Notes under the pieces: generated by a model
What the model saw: the letters and a program-made list of their open reading frames with translations, nothing else
Database searches by the model: none
What the model was told of the DNA's origin: nothing
Program-made: the position numbers and the translations under genes
Shown: positions 55,294 through 64,000 of the stretch, in pieces
Layout: each line of letters starts with the position of its first letter
Position numbering within the stretch: position 1 is the stretch's first letter
Assembly (NCBI RefSeq): GCF_000260795.1
Contig: NZ_AJGU01000007.1
Coordinates: 27,462-91,461, forward strand
Reading direction: 5' to 3'
DNA: 64,000 nucleotides
Source of the DNA: Treponema sp. JC4
GTDB taxonomy: Bacteria > Spirochaetota > Spirochaetia > Treponematales > Treponemataceae

Positions 55294-57429
55294 CTACTCT
55301 TCGCCGGCTTCCGGCATAACCATAGGCTCGTCATCAGCTGAATGCAGATAATCACAGTCAGGATTGATACAAGATTTATAGCTTCCGTTCTTTTTGTCAA
55401 ACTTTTCAACCAGGAACCAGCCGCACTTAGGACAGTAAGAATCAATCGGCTTAAAGTGGCTGATAAAGGTACACTTAGGATAATTTGTACAACCAAAGAA
55501 GGATTTGCCCCTTCCCTTCTGCTTGCGCTCAACAATTTCTCCGTTACAGCCCGGAACCGGACACTTAGCCAGAGGAATTGATTTTGTATTGTGGCACTCT
55601 GGGAAGCCTGAACATGCAAGGAAGAAGCCGAATTTTCCAAGCTTTTTTATCATAGGCTTTCCGCAAAGGTCGCAGACTTTGTCTGTTTCTTCATCCAGGA
55701 AGCCCTTAATGCTTTCAGTTGTTGAGGTAACTTCTTCTACGCGCTTTTTAAAAGGTCCGTAGAAGTCGCTTATCATATCATTCCAGACAAGCTCGTCAGC
55801 TTCAACCTTATCAAGAGTATTTTCGACTTCGGCTGTAAACTGCTCGTTGATTACATCAGGGAAGCTTTCTACAAGAATTTTTGAAATTACTTTTCCAAGC
55901 TGAGTCGGAACCAGTTGTTTATTGCTTCTTGTTACATAGTAGCGGTCAAGCAATACAGAGATAATCGGTGCATAAGTTGAAGGACGTCCGATTCCCTTTT
56001 CTTCCAGCATACGAACGATTGAAGCATCGGTATAGCGGGCAGGTCCCTGTGTAAAGTGCTGTTCAGGATGGAATTTTCCGGTTTCCAGAGTTTCCCCTTC
56101 CTTCAGGCTTGGTAAAGAAGATGATTTTTCTTCCTTACTTGAAAGCAGCTTGATTACACTGTAAAAACCTTTTTCGCTGATTTTACTTGCGGCAGTTCTG
56201 AAAACTGCATCTCCGCTTGTAATTTCAACAGAGGTTGTAGTCATTTTTGCATTATTCATCTGAGAAGAAACAAAGCGCTCCCAGATGATTGAATAAAGCT
56301 TAAACTGATCGTTTGTAAGATATTCTTTTACACTTTCAGGAGTGTAAGTTGTATAGGTAGGACGAATACCTTCATGGGCGTCCTGAGCTGCCTTACCAAC
56401 AGAATAATGAATTGGTTCAGCAGGAAGTGTATCAGGATAGTTTTTAGAAAGCCAGCCGCGTACATCAGCCAAAGCTGTATCAGAAATGCGGACAGAGTCT
56501 GTTCGCATGTAAGTAATAAGACCCACACGGTTTTCGCCAATCTGAATACCTTCGTAAAGCATCTGGGCAATCTGCATAGTTTTACGTGAAGTAAAATTAA
56601 AGCGGTTTGCCGCTGCCTGCTGCAATTTTGAAGTTGTAAAAGGAGGCTTTGGACGAACAGTTTTATCAGTTTTCTTTACAGAGCTTACTGTGCAAGGAGA
56701 GTTTTTAATTTCCTCGATGATTTTATTAACCATATCCTCGCTTTTAAGCTCAGGATTTTCCCCCTTATATTTTACAAGCTGGGCTGTAAAATTTGATTTT
56801 CCCTTAGAAAAATCTGCATCAAGGCTCCAGTATTCTTCCGGAATAAAATCTTCTACTTCCTTTTCGCGCTCACAAATAAGGCGCAAAGCAACCGACTGAA
56901 CGCGTCCGGCAGAAAGTCCGTTCTTTACCTTTGCCCACAAAAGAGGACTAAGGTTATAACCTACAAGGCGGTCAAGAACACGGCGGGCCTTCTGGGCATT
57001 AACCTTTGCTTCAACAATTTCGCCGGGATGTTTTACGGCCTCTGTAATTGCAACCGGAGTAATTTCATTGAATACAATTCGGCTGATTTTTGCGTCAGTT
57101 TTGTCTTTAAGAGCATTGTTCAAATGCCAGGCAATTGCCTCTCCTTCGCGGTCGTTATCGGATGCAAGAAGTACAAAATCTGATTTTTTTGCATCTTTCT
57201 GAAGTTCCTTAAGAAGTTTTGCGCGTCCGCGGACTGTGATATATTCCGGCTGAAAGTTATTTTCAATATCAATTGCCATGCGCGATTTAGGCAGGTCAAT
57301 CAAATGTCCCATAGAAGCCTTAACCACATAGCCAGGCCCCAGATATTTTTCAATTGTATGAGCCTTTGCAGGAGACTCTACAATCACCAGGGTCTGTGGA
57401 GTTTTTTCTTTTGTCTTCTTTGTTGCCAT
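55294..57429 (-). CDS. topA: DNA topoisomerase I
   Basis: Type IA enzyme relaxing negative supercoils. 711 residues. TOPRIM domain TLVIVESPAKAHTIEKYLG with ASDNDREGEAIAWHL; active Tyr in VGLITYMRTDSVRIS; SAGRVQSVALRLI. Three C-terminal zinc-ribbon units (CDLCGKPM; CPVPGCNG with CTNYPKC; CPKCGWFL). Start at 57429, 21 bp after dprA. Confidence 0.97.
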   Translation of the reverse strand: MATKKTKEKTPQTLVIVESPAKAHTIEKYLGPGYVVKASMGHLIDLPKSRMAIDIENNFQPEYITVRGRAKLLKELQKDAKKSDFVLLASDNDREGEAIAWHLNNALKDKTDAKISRIVFNEITPVAITEAVKHPGEIVEAKVNAQKARRVLDRLVGYNLSPLLWAKVKNGLSAGRVQSVALRLICEREKEVEDFIPEEYWSLDADFSKGKSNFTAQLVKYKGENPELKSEDMVNKIIEEIKNSPCTVSSVKKTDKTVRPKPPFTTSKLQQAAANRFNFTSRKTMQIAQMLYEGIQIGENRVGLITYMRTDSVRISDTALADVRGWLSKNYPDTLPAEPIHYSVGKAAQDAHEGIRPTYTTYTPESVKEYLTNDQFKLYSIIWERFVSSQMNNAKMTTTSVEITSGDAVFRTAASKISEKGFYSVIKLLSSKEEKSSSLPSLKEGETLETGKFHPEQHFTQGPARYTDASIVRMLEEKGIGRPSTYAPIISVLLDRYYVTRSNKQLVPTQLGKVISKILVESFPDVINEQFTAEVENTLDKVEADELVWNDMISDFYGPFKKRVEEVTSTTESIKGFLDEETDKVCDLCGKPMIKKLGKFGFFLACSGFPECHNTKSIPLAKCPVPGCNGEIVERKQKGRGKSFFGCTNYPKCTFISHFKPIDSYCPKCGWFLVEKFDKKNGSYKSCINPDCDYLHSADDEPMVMPEAGEE

Positions 57430-57450
57430 AATCTTTCCTATCCTTATTTT

Positions 57451-58488
57451 TCAGAATAATTGACCTTGCAGAGGAAGTCTTGCTCCCGGTGCTTCGGCAA
57501 GGCATTTTAAATAATCCTTATAGTCACTGATAACCGGGGCCCCAGCCTCCAGAAATTTTTCAGGACGATTTTCTATTTTATATCTGCTGACCTTTCCGTC
57601 TGCATGCTGTCTTTCAAGCTCAGCATTAGAAGCATCAGCTATCTTTTTTGCAAGCTCACCAAAGGTTGCCTTATGAAACATCACGTCGCGCCCGTTTTCA
57701 AGGGCAAAATCCGCAGTAATAAGGGAACCGCTTCCGGCAGGTGCTTCAACCACTACCGTTGCCGGAGACAAGCCTGCAATTATGCGGTTTCTGGCTACAT
57801 AATGCCACTTTTCCATATCCCTTCCCGGCTCGTACTCACTCACCAAAAGCCCGCCTGACTGCAAAATCTGAGCTGCAAGTCTTTTGTGAGAATAAGGAAT
57901 TACTTCATCAATTGAACTTGGAAGTACCGCAACAGTTTTTCCAAGCCCTGCAGTATCAAGCCCCTTCTCTTGATAATCAAAGAAGGCGTCTACCGCTCCC
58001 TGATGAGCATAGCCGTCAGCCCCGTTTGCAAGACCGGACACCACATTACAGCCGTCCGTCACTGCCGCATAGGAAAATTCCCTTGCAGCTTTTTTTCCTT
58101 CAGGACTAAGTCTTCTTGTTCCAACTACAGAAACAGAAGGCCCTGTAAGCAGCCTTTCATCACCCCTGCAAAAAAGCATATAGGGAGGATCAGAAATCTG
58201 CCTCAAAAGCTCAGGGTAATCCCTGTCTTCATGCAAAAGACATTTTATGCCGTAAGCCTTGCAGAATTGAAAAGCCTTTCTTGCAAATTCAAGGTTTTTC
58301 TTTCCATTCCAGATTACCTTTTTCTGAAGCTTACGCTCCAAAAATGCTTCAATCTCTTCTATAGATAGTAATGATAGAGTATTAGAATTGTCAATGTTTT
58401 TTGATAAAAAAACTTTCTCAGAGAACTTTAAAAATGTTATTCGGGCAAGAGAAATATGAAATATTAATTCGTCATCAGTATGAAGCAT
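57451..58488 (-). CDS. dprA: DNA processing protein DprA
   Basis: Binds single-stranded DNA and loads RecA during uptake. 345 residues. Rossmann core SVSVVGTRRLSPEGKKAARE, VVSGLANGADGYAHQGAV, GGLLVSEYEPG, ARNRIIAGLSPATVVVEAPA with GSLITADFALENGRDV. An insertion (FFDYQEKGLDTAG) lies between two core strands. The C-terminal winged helix is poor. Start overlaps the TPR lipoprotein 3' end by 14 nt, so the two are coupled. No other competence genes are in the window. Confidence 0.93.
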   Translation of the reverse strand: MLHTDDELIFHISLARITFLKFSEKVFLSKNIDNSNTLSLLSIEEIEAFLERKLQKKVIWNGKKNLEFARKAFQFCKAYGIKCLLHEDRDYPELLRQISDPPYMLFCRGDERLLTGPSVSVVGTRRLSPEGKKAAREFSYAAVTDGCNVVSGLANGADGYAHQGAVDAFFDYQEKGLDTAGLGKTVAVLPSSIDEVIPYSHKRLAAQILQSGGLLVSEYEPGRDMEKWHYVARNRIIAGLSPATVVVEAPAGSGSLITADFALENGRDVMFHKATFGELAKKIADASNAELERQHADGKVSRYKIENRPEKFLEAGAPVISDYKDYLKCLAEAPGARLPLQGQLF

Positions 58489-59197
58489 CTAAAACCTGTT
58501 TCTTGAGGTCTTGAGCAGCATTTACAATATCAGCCGCTTTTGTTAATGACATTATTTTATCATATATTTTAACGGCTTTGTCAAATTCATAATTTTCATA
58601 ATAAGCGCGGGCAAGTACAAACATGGCATTAAAATCTTTTGTTTCAATTTCCATAACCTTTTCGAGTAAAGGAATTGCCTTCTGACTTTCTCCCAGCTCA
58701 AAAACATAAATTACAGAAAGCCCGTAAAGTGCGCGGACAAAACGGTCATCAATCTGAATTGCTCGGGAATAAGCATCTTCTGCAAGCTTTAAATAGTTCA
58801 TACGAAGCTGTGTTGAACCTGTTCCGCTGAAATCCATTGCAGCATGAGACATATAGCCGGCACAAACGCCAACCCAGTAATAAAGATTCTGATTGTTAGG
58901 ATAGAACTCCAGAGCTTTCTGAAAGCACTTCAAGGCTTCTCCATACATTTTTGCATCAACGTAGCGGGTTCCCAGCATTTTATACCAGATTGCAATCTGC
59001 TGGTTTGCAAGCTGAATATCTGCAACGCGGTTTTCATATTTTGCAATTGCTTCTTTCAGCTCTTCTATCGAAGTAGGATGATCTACTTTTTCTTCCATTT
59101 TCTGATAGCGGATAATTGTTTTATTTGATTTTGGACATCCTGTAAAAAGTGCCAGTACTGAGATTGAAAAAACTAATCCAAATAAAATCTTTTTCAT
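58475..59197 (-). CDS. TPR lipoprotein
   Basis: 240 residues with lipoprotein signal MKKILFGLVFSISVLALFTG then Cys. TPR-like helices follow: YVDAKMYGEALKCFQKALEF, AYSRAIQIDDRFVRALYGLS, ALARAYYENYEFDKAVKIYD-type. Such proteins scaffold envelope complexes. It lies between xerD and dprA; its role is not known to me. Confidence 0.85.
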   Translation of the reverse strand: MKKILFGLVFSISVLALFTGCPKSNKTIIRYQKMEEKVDHPTSIEELKEAIAKYENRVADIQLANQQIAIWYKMLGTRYVDAKMYGEALKCFQKALEFYPNNQNLYYWVGVCAGYMSHAAMDFSGTGSTQLRMNYLKLAEDAYSRAIQIDDRFVRALYGLSVIYVFELGESQKAIPLLEKVMEIETKDFNAMFVLARAYYENYEFDKAVKIYDKIMSLTKAADIVNAAQDLKKQVLDASY

Positions 59198-59224
59198 ATT
59201 ATCCTCCGCTTTTTGCTTCTGTTA

Positions 59225-60106
59225 TTAACGTGTAAAATATTTTTTATGAGCGTCTTCTAACTGCTCGTTAGTTACATGTGTATAAATCTGAGTGGTTGCC
59301 AGATCACTGTGACCTAAAAGCTCCTGTACAGCCCTTAAATCTGCACCGCCCTTTAATAAATGCGTTGCAAAGGAATGACGCAGGGTATGAACCTTTGCCT
59401 GCACCCCGGAAAGAGTTTCAAGTTCCTTAAAACGCTTCCATACGCCTTTTCTGGAAATACCTTCTCCCTTATAATTAACAAAAACTTCAGGAACATTTTT
59501 TCCTTTTGTAAGAAGAGGGCGTACTTCTTCCAGATAATATTTCAGCTTATCATAGGCTCGCTTTCCAAAGGGAACAATGCGTTCCTTATCCCCTTTTCCA
59601 TGAACAAGAATAATCTGCTCGTCCATATGAACATTTGCAACTTTTAAATCGCAGGCTTCACTGATACGAAGGCCGCAGGAATAAATCAGTTCAAAAAGGG
59701 CATCATCCCGCTTCCCGACATTATCCGAAGTATCTATGCTTTCCAAAAGGGCGTCAACCTGCTCTTCTGTCAAAACTTTTGGAAGGGCATGCACAGTTTT
59801 AGGACGTTCCAGGAGCAGGGCTTTATTTTCTTTCCAGTAATCCTTGCGCTCAAGAAAATCACCAAGAGCCCTGATACCGGAAATATATTTTGCAATTGTT
59901 AATTCGTTACAGCCTTGAGTTTTTCGCTTGACCAGAAAATATGTAATATTCTGAGGCGTTACATCAGCAAGCTTGATTCTTTCTTCTACAAGCCAATTTA
60001 AAAAGGCTTCTGCCGAAATTTTATAGGTTTCGGCAGTTTTTTGCGCGTCACGCTTTACAAGAATCAAATCTGAATAAAACTGATTCAAAAGCCCTTCAAT
60101 TGTCAT
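59225..60106 (-). CDS. Tyrosine recombinase XerC/XerD
   Basis: Site-specific recombinase that resolves chromosome dimers at dif. 293 residues. N-terminal SAM-like core-binding domain, then the catalytic set: Arg in CGLRISEACDL, Lys in HGKGDKERIVPFG, His-x-x-Arg in HTLRHSFATHLL, His in ELLGHSDLATTQ and Tyr in IYTHVT. XerC and XerD are not separable here. 6 bp after ftsZ, so cell division and dimer resolution are cotranscribed. Confidence 0.94.
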   Translation of the reverse strand: MTIEGLLNQFYSDLILVKRDAQKTAETYKISAEAFLNWLVEERIKLADVTPQNITYFLVKRKTQGCNELTIAKYISGIRALGDFLERKDYWKENKALLLERPKTVHALPKVLTEEQVDALLESIDTSDNVGKRDDALFELIYSCGLRISEACDLKVANVHMDEQIILVHGKGDKERIVPFGKRAYDKLKYYLEEVRPLLTKGKNVPEVFVNYKGEGISRKGVWKRFKELETLSGVQAKVHTLRHSFATHLLKGGADLRAVQELLGHSDLATTQIYTHVTNEQLEDAHKKYFTR

Positions 60107-60112
60107 AATTAT

Positions 60113-61537
60113 TTAGTCAGACAGGTTAATTCCACGACCAAAGTTCAAGCTTGACCAGATTGCAGGCTGATTAATGTCGTTTCCCCCCTTATATCCTTCT
60201 GGAGGAGAAAAACGATTCATAACAGCACGGCTTGCAATTGAAGGCTCTGTATCTTCAAAAAGTGAGCGTCCAAGGCTTCCGTTCTGTTTTTCTTCAGCTT
60301 TTTTAGCAGTTTCTGTACTTACAGCACCGGCAGCTCCCATAGGTCTCTGAGCAGCCTGAGCAGCAGGTTTAGCAGATGACATAGCAGCAAATTCTTTTCT
60401 TGAAACAAAATCGCCGCCAAGTTTATTTGTAGGATGAAGAATTCCGTTCAATTCAGAAGAGCGCATAACATTTTCAGAATACTGAACAGGAGCTTTTTCA
60501 ACTGCCTTTTCTTCTACTTCAGGCTCTTCAATTTCATTTTCAGGCTGTTCAAAACCAGTTGCAATTACAGTTACGCTGATTTTTCCACCAAGATCAGGCT
60601 GTGTAACCTGTCCCCAGAACATATTGTAATCTTTATCAGCAGAAGCAGTTACAATCTTACAGATTTCACCAACTTCAGCCAGAGAAATTTCTTCAGAAGC
60701 ACAGATATTAACAAGAATATTCTTAGCCCCATCAATATGAGAATCTTCAAGCATAGGATTGTTGATAGCAGCATAAGCAGCATCTGCGGCTCGGTTTTCA
60801 CCTTCTGCAATACCAATACCAAAAATAGCATTTCCCTGACCGCTCATAGCATTACGAACGTCAGCAAAGTCAGTATTTACATCACCAGGGTTTGTAATGA
60901 TATTAGAAATACCTTCTACACCCTGACAGAGAATCTCATCTGCACGGCGGAAAGATTCTTTTACAGTTGTATTTTTATCGATTGTGTTGAAAAGCTGCTC
61001 GTTTGGAATGACAATCATTGAGTCAACCATAGAATGAAGCTTTTTAAGACCTTCGCGGGCCTGTCTCATGCGGACATTACCTTCAAAAACAAAAGGAGTT
61101 GTAACAACGGCTACTGTAAGACAGCCAAGTTCCTTGGCAATGCGGGCAACAACAGGAGCAGAACCAGTACCTGTTCCACCACCCATTCCGGCAGTAATGA
61201 ATACCATATCTGCACCGCGAAGTACGTTTGTAATCAGTTCCTTATCTTCTTCGGCAGCCTGTTCACCAACTTCAGGGCGGCCACCAGCCCCTAGACCTTT
61301 AGTTACTTTCTGTCCGATTGGAAGCTTTGTAGGCGCATTTGAACGGCCCAAAGCCTGTAAGTCAGTATTTAAAACAATAAAATCAACGTTACTAAGTTGG
61401 TGACTGATCATACGGTTTACTGCATTTGAACCGCCGCCACCACAGCCCACAACCTTGATTACAGTCGGGCTTGATTCTGCATAAGCTTCGTTAAAATTAG
61501 ACTCTTCATCCAATATTGAAATGTTTAAATTTCCCAC
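60113..61537 (-). CDS. ftsZ: Cell division GTPase FtsZ
   Basis: Tubulin-like ring-forming GTPase, 474 residues, longer than the usual 380-400. VGCGGGGSNAVNRMI and GMGGGTGTGSAPVVA (signature GTP loop), NTDFADVRNAM as synergy loop. A long Glu/Pro/Ala-rich linker after residue 320 leads to a short tail PAIWSSLNFGRGINLSD, which resembles the partner-binding end. 56 bp after ftsA. Confidence 0.97.
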   Translation of the reverse strand: MGNLNISILDEESNFNEAYAESSPTVIKVVGCGGGGSNAVNRMISHQLSNVDFIVLNTDLQALGRSNAPTKLPIGQKVTKGLGAGGRPEVGEQAAEEDKELITNVLRGADMVFITAGMGGGTGTGSAPVVARIAKELGCLTVAVVTTPFVFEGNVRMRQAREGLKKLHSMVDSMIVIPNEQLFNTIDKNTTVKESFRRADEILCQGVEGISNIITNPGDVNTDFADVRNAMSGQGNAIFGIGIAEGENRAADAAYAAINNPMLEDSHIDGAKNILVNICASEEISLAEVGEICKIVTASADKDYNMFWGQVTQPDLGGKISVTVIATGFEQPENEIEEPEVEEKAVEKAPVQYSENVMRSSELNGILHPTNKLGGDFVSRKEFAAMSSAKPAAQAAQRPMGAAGAVSTETAKKAEEKQNGSLGRSLFEDTEPSIASRAVMNRFSPPEGYKGGNDINQPAIWSSLNFGRGINLSD

Positions 61538-61593
61538 TTTTTATTCCTCCCTGTGTTTTTCCCCTAACACATTTCCCCAATAACCATTATATA

Positions 61594-62865
61594 CTAAAAC
61601 AGCGATTTGAAAATCTTTTTAAGCACACCTTCGCCATCTTTTTTTTCTTTTCTGTCAGATAAACCTCTGTGTTTTTTGCGAGACTCTTTACCGGCAGGCA
61701 TATTTTTACTTGCAAGCACAAGTCCGATTACAGTAGCAAAAGCCGGATTTCTGTAATCTTCTTCTATACCGCCAAGATTTTCCGGACAGCCAAGACGAAC
61801 AGATGAAGTTCTGAAAACGTTCTGAGCAAGCTCAATAACACCTTCCATTTGGGCACCGCCACCGGTAAGGATGATATTTCCCGAAAGCTTTTTAATTGAC
61901 TCGTCTGTATTTTTTATGATTGTAGCCTTTACCATTGTAAAAATCTGCTCCATGCGGGCCTGAATAATCTGGCAAAGCTGACTTTTCATAATAACTTCCG
62001 GAGCACGTCCACCAACACCTGGCAAAACTACCTCGCGGTCATTCTGTTCATTTATCAAAGGAAGCCAGCAGCAACCGGCTTCAATTTTCTTTTCTTCTGC
62101 AGTAGCTGATGAAATACCAGTTACAATTGAAATATCGTTTGTTACAAGATTTCCACCTACTGGAACACTTGCCGTACTTACAGGAGCGCCACCTACAAGT
62201 ACAATTACGTCTGTTGTACCCGCACCCAGGTCAATTAAAATTGAACCAAGCTCCATTTCATCTTCATGACATACAGAAAAAGTCTGGGCTAGAGTTTTCA
62301 GCATTACGCCGTCAAGAATATAACCTGCACGGGAAATTGTAGACCGCATATTCTGAATGATTGTACGGGCTGCAGTTACAATGTGAACTTCAACTTCCAG
62401 ACGGGTACCAATTCTGTGAATTGGATCTGAAATTCCGTGAATTCCGTCTACAATATAATCGCGTGGAATTACGTGAAGTTTTTCCCGGTCTTCAGGAACC
62501 GGAACAGCAGTTGCATTTGCAATTACACGTTCTACATCATCATTTGTAATTTCTTTATTATTTCTGCCGTTAGGATTTACGGCAACGCCGCCTTTGTGGG
62601 TGGCACTTTCAATCTGAGAGCCGCCAATAGCCGTAATAACTGAATCAACATCAATTCCGGCATTCATTTCTGCAGCACTTATAGCTTCTTCAATAACTGA
62701 TTTAGCATCTTCAATATTAACAATTACACCGTTTCTAAGACCTGCAGATTTTTTAGAGGCAGTTCCGGCAATCTGAATCTTTCCGTTCTCGTCATACTCA
62801 CCGATTGCTACCCTGATTTCACTGGTTCCTATGTCCAATCCAACTGCAATTCTATTTTCAGCCAT
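61594..62865 (-). CDS. ftsA: Cell division protein FtsA
   Basis: Actin-like ATPase tethering FtsZ to the membrane, 423 residues. Starts RIAVGLDIGTSEIRVAIGEY; phosphate 2 loop LIDLGAGTTDVIVLVGG; adenosine motif NIILTGGGAQMEG. The C-terminal amphipathic helix EGVLKKIFKSLF fits membrane attachment. 9 bp after ftsQ. Confidence 0.95.
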   Translation of the reverse strand: MAENRIAVGLDIGTSEIRVAIGEYDENGKIQIAGTASKKSAGLRNGVIVNIEDAKSVIEEAISAAEMNAGIDVDSVITAIGGSQIESATHKGGVAVNPNGRNNKEITNDDVERVIANATAVPVPEDREKLHVIPRDYIVDGIHGISDPIHRIGTRLEVEVHIVTAARTIIQNMRSTISRAGYILDGVMLKTLAQTFSVCHEDEMELGSILIDLGAGTTDVIVLVGGAPVSTASVPVGGNLVTNDISIVTGISSATAEEKKIEAGCCWLPLINEQNDREVVLPGVGGRAPEVIMKSQLCQIIQARMEQIFTMVKATIIKNTDESIKKLSGNIILTGGGAQMEGVIELAQNVFRTSSVRLGCPENLGGIEEDYRNPAFATVIGLVLASKNMPAGKESRKKHRGLSDRKEKKDGEGVLKKIFKSLF

Positions 62866-62874
62866 TAAAAAATC

Positions 62875-63651
62875 CTACCTTGTTTTATAAGAAACCGAAC
62901 CGTATCGCAAATCAACTTCAGTAACATTTGAACCAAGCTGATTCACAACGTCAAGTACTATCATCATATACTTTAACGCCTCTTCATTCAATGAGCGGTC
63001 GGTAAGAACTTTAACTTTTGCCTGAGCAGGAATAAGTGCCAGCTCGTAATTTCCTGTGTCTTTTGGAAGTACACAGATTTCTGAAACAGATGCAAAATAC
63101 TGCTGAGGGAGTGACTTAATTCTTGCAATCTGATCAATAAGAGGGCGGTATTTCAAAGGAATACGCATTCCCTGTGCCATGTATTCAACAGGAAGTCCTG
63201 AAATAATAGGCATATATGAATTGTCATTTACTTCTGCTGCACGTTGTGGGAAAATTACGCCGTTTTTATCAATTTCAAGGGCAGAAGAGATTCCGTTATC
63301 CATTAAGAAAATCATTGCAACAGGCTTTCTTTCTTCAACCTTGATTAAAATTTTATCAGGGAAGTGTTTTTCAACAACAACAGAGTCAATTCCTGCATCA
63401 TTAGAAATTACTGCGGCAGCCTGATCAACATCAAAATCAAACCAGTTAGCATTAGAAAAAGGTGCCAGTTTTTCTGCAAAATCCTCAGGAGTATAAGAAG
63501 ACAAGCCTGTAACAGAAATCTTAGGACTTGAAAAGCTTGGAAGGATATATTTATAAACAATAAGTTCCCCGACAAGAAGAAAGCAAAGAATTGCAAAAAT
63601 GATTTTTATTGCCTTAATTTTTTTTATCAGCAGAATCCTCCTGAGCCTCAT
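62875..63651 (-). CDS. ftsQ: Cell division protein FtsQ/DivIB
   Basis: Bitopic division protein: basic N terminus, one TM segment (IKIIFAILCFLLVGELIVYK), POTRA domain (VTGLSSYTPEDFAEKL; DSVVVEKHFPDKILIKVEER) and beta domain. The likely start is the ATG at 63651 with GAGG 9 nt upstream; an ATG at 63678 lies in the frame of a smaller ORF. 258 residues from this start. Followed by ftsA after 9 bp. Confidence 0.88.
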   Translation of the reverse strand: MRLRRILLIKKIKAIKIIFAILCFLLVGELIVYKYILPSFSSPKISVTGLSSYTPEDFAEKLAPFSNANWFDFDVDQAAAVISNDAGIDSVVVEKHFPDKILIKVEERKPVAMIFLMDNGISSALEIDKNGVIFPQRAAEVNDNSYMPIISGLPVEYMAQGMRIPLKYRPLIDQIARIKSLPQQYFASVSEICVLPKDTGNYELALIPAQAKVKVLTDRSLNEEALKYMMIVLDVVNQLGSNVTEVDLRYGSVSYKTR

Positions 63652-63736
63652 CTGTCTTTTCCTCAGAAAAATACTCATTCAAATCAGCCTTGTCATCATC
63701 AAGATAATCGTCAAGCATCAAACTTAAATCACTCAT
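63614..63736 (-). CDS. Small acidic ORF (40 aa) overlapping ftsQ
   Basis: ATG at 63736 to TAA at 63614, in another frame than ftsQ and overlapping its 5' end by 38 nt. Product MSDLSLMLDDYLDDDKADLN... is very acidic. The ribosome binding site is weak, so it could be a chance frame; its position between ftsW and ftsQ suggests translational coupling to ftsQ. Confidence 0.4.
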   Translation of the reverse strand: MSDLSLMLDDYLDDDKADLNEYFSEEKTDEAQEDSADKKN

Positions 63737-63780
63737 AACTTTTTTTTCTAGCAGAAATCTGCCTTACTCCCCCTAACTCC

Positions 63781-64000
63781 CTATTTTAAAACCGAAAAAG
63801 TATTTAAGCTTACTTCTTCATATTTTTTTTCCTTTACAATTCCTTCATCCGCCCTGGAAGCATTCAAAATAAAGCCGCACATAGCAAGCGTTACAATTAT
63901 TGATGAACCACCAAGACTGAAAAATGGCAGCGGAATACCTGTTGAAGGTAAAAGTCCGCACACAACCATGCAGTTAATTATCGACTGAATAAAGATAATT
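63781..64000 (-). CDS. ftsW: FtsW/RodA-family glycosyltransferase, C-terminal end, runs off window
   Basis: Last 73 residues of a SEDS protein: the typical loop GLLPSTGIPLPFFSLGGSS and last TM segment IIVTLAMCGFILNASR, then a short tail ending NTFSVLK. SEDS proteins polymerise septal peptidoglycan. The context (ftsQ-ftsA-ftsZ downstream) favours FtsW over RodA. The 5' part lies beyond base 64000. Confidence 0.9.
   Translation of the reverse strand, partial: IIFIQSIINCMVVCGLLPSTGIPLPFFSLGGSSIIVTLAMCGFILNASRADEGIVKEKKYEEVSLNTFSVLK

Overview
The window looks like a chromosomal segment of a host-associated spirochaete, most likely a Treponema or close relative. The evidence is moderate GC, many lipoproteins with spirochaete-style lipoboxes, an oversized signal peptidase I, a dcw remnant (ftsW-ftsQ-ftsA-ftsZ) followed by xerD-TPR lipoprotein-dprA-topA, and a mix of type III and type I-like glutamine synthetases. 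No rRNA, tRNA, CRISPR array or complete insertion sequence was seen. The species call is inference.
Layout. 1-19913 is a nitrogen-assimilation region: ABC-F (partial), gltD and gltB, metY (divergent), asnB, an NSS-type Na+ symporter, an Amt-PII fusion, glnN (type III GS), then pyrG, a short type I-like GS and an ANTAR-domain protein on the plus strand. 19910-31408 holds a DEAD-box helicase, an EAL phosphodiesterase and a self-regulated RND efflux operon (double-headed TetR, TolC, membrane fusion protein, RND pump, P-II-like partner). 31633-36577 is hisS-neuB-broken lipoprotein-NUDIX-membrane protein-lipoprotein, all minus. 36641-41366 is lepB and secA, convergent. 41431-49177 is a beta-glucoside PTS operon with its own BglG/LicT antiterminator, divergent from ptsI-ptsH. 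49290-52361 carries a possible pore-forming lipoprotein, tatD and a small conserved-looking protein. 52436-64000 is a long minus-strand housekeeping and cell-division run.
The strongest system-level result is an apparent ANTAR antitermination regulon. Five leaders (gltBD, asnB, amt-glnB, glnN, pyrG-GS-ANTAR) each carry a small hairpin with a hexaloop of type A-A-W-G-R-S (A at position 1, G at position 4) whose 3' half is also the 5' arm of an intrinsic terminator, and the ANTAR protein is encoded at the end of one of these operons. Glutamate synthase, two glutamine synthetases, ammonium uptake with PII, asparagine synthetase and CTP synthase would thus share one RNA-binding regulator. The leaders show one hexaloop hairpin, not the canonical pair.
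A second result is a repeated structured element of about 135-155 bp, found five times (504-655, 12102-12249, 31449-31604, 38393-38534, 43392-43524). It always lies within about 10-30 nt after a stop codon, in one orientation relative to the upstream gene. Its helices change by paired substitutions while single-stranded blocks are kept. A third, smaller hairpin family (three copies) sits in the asnB and glnN leaders, and a 90-bp palindromic unit lies in frame inside gltB.
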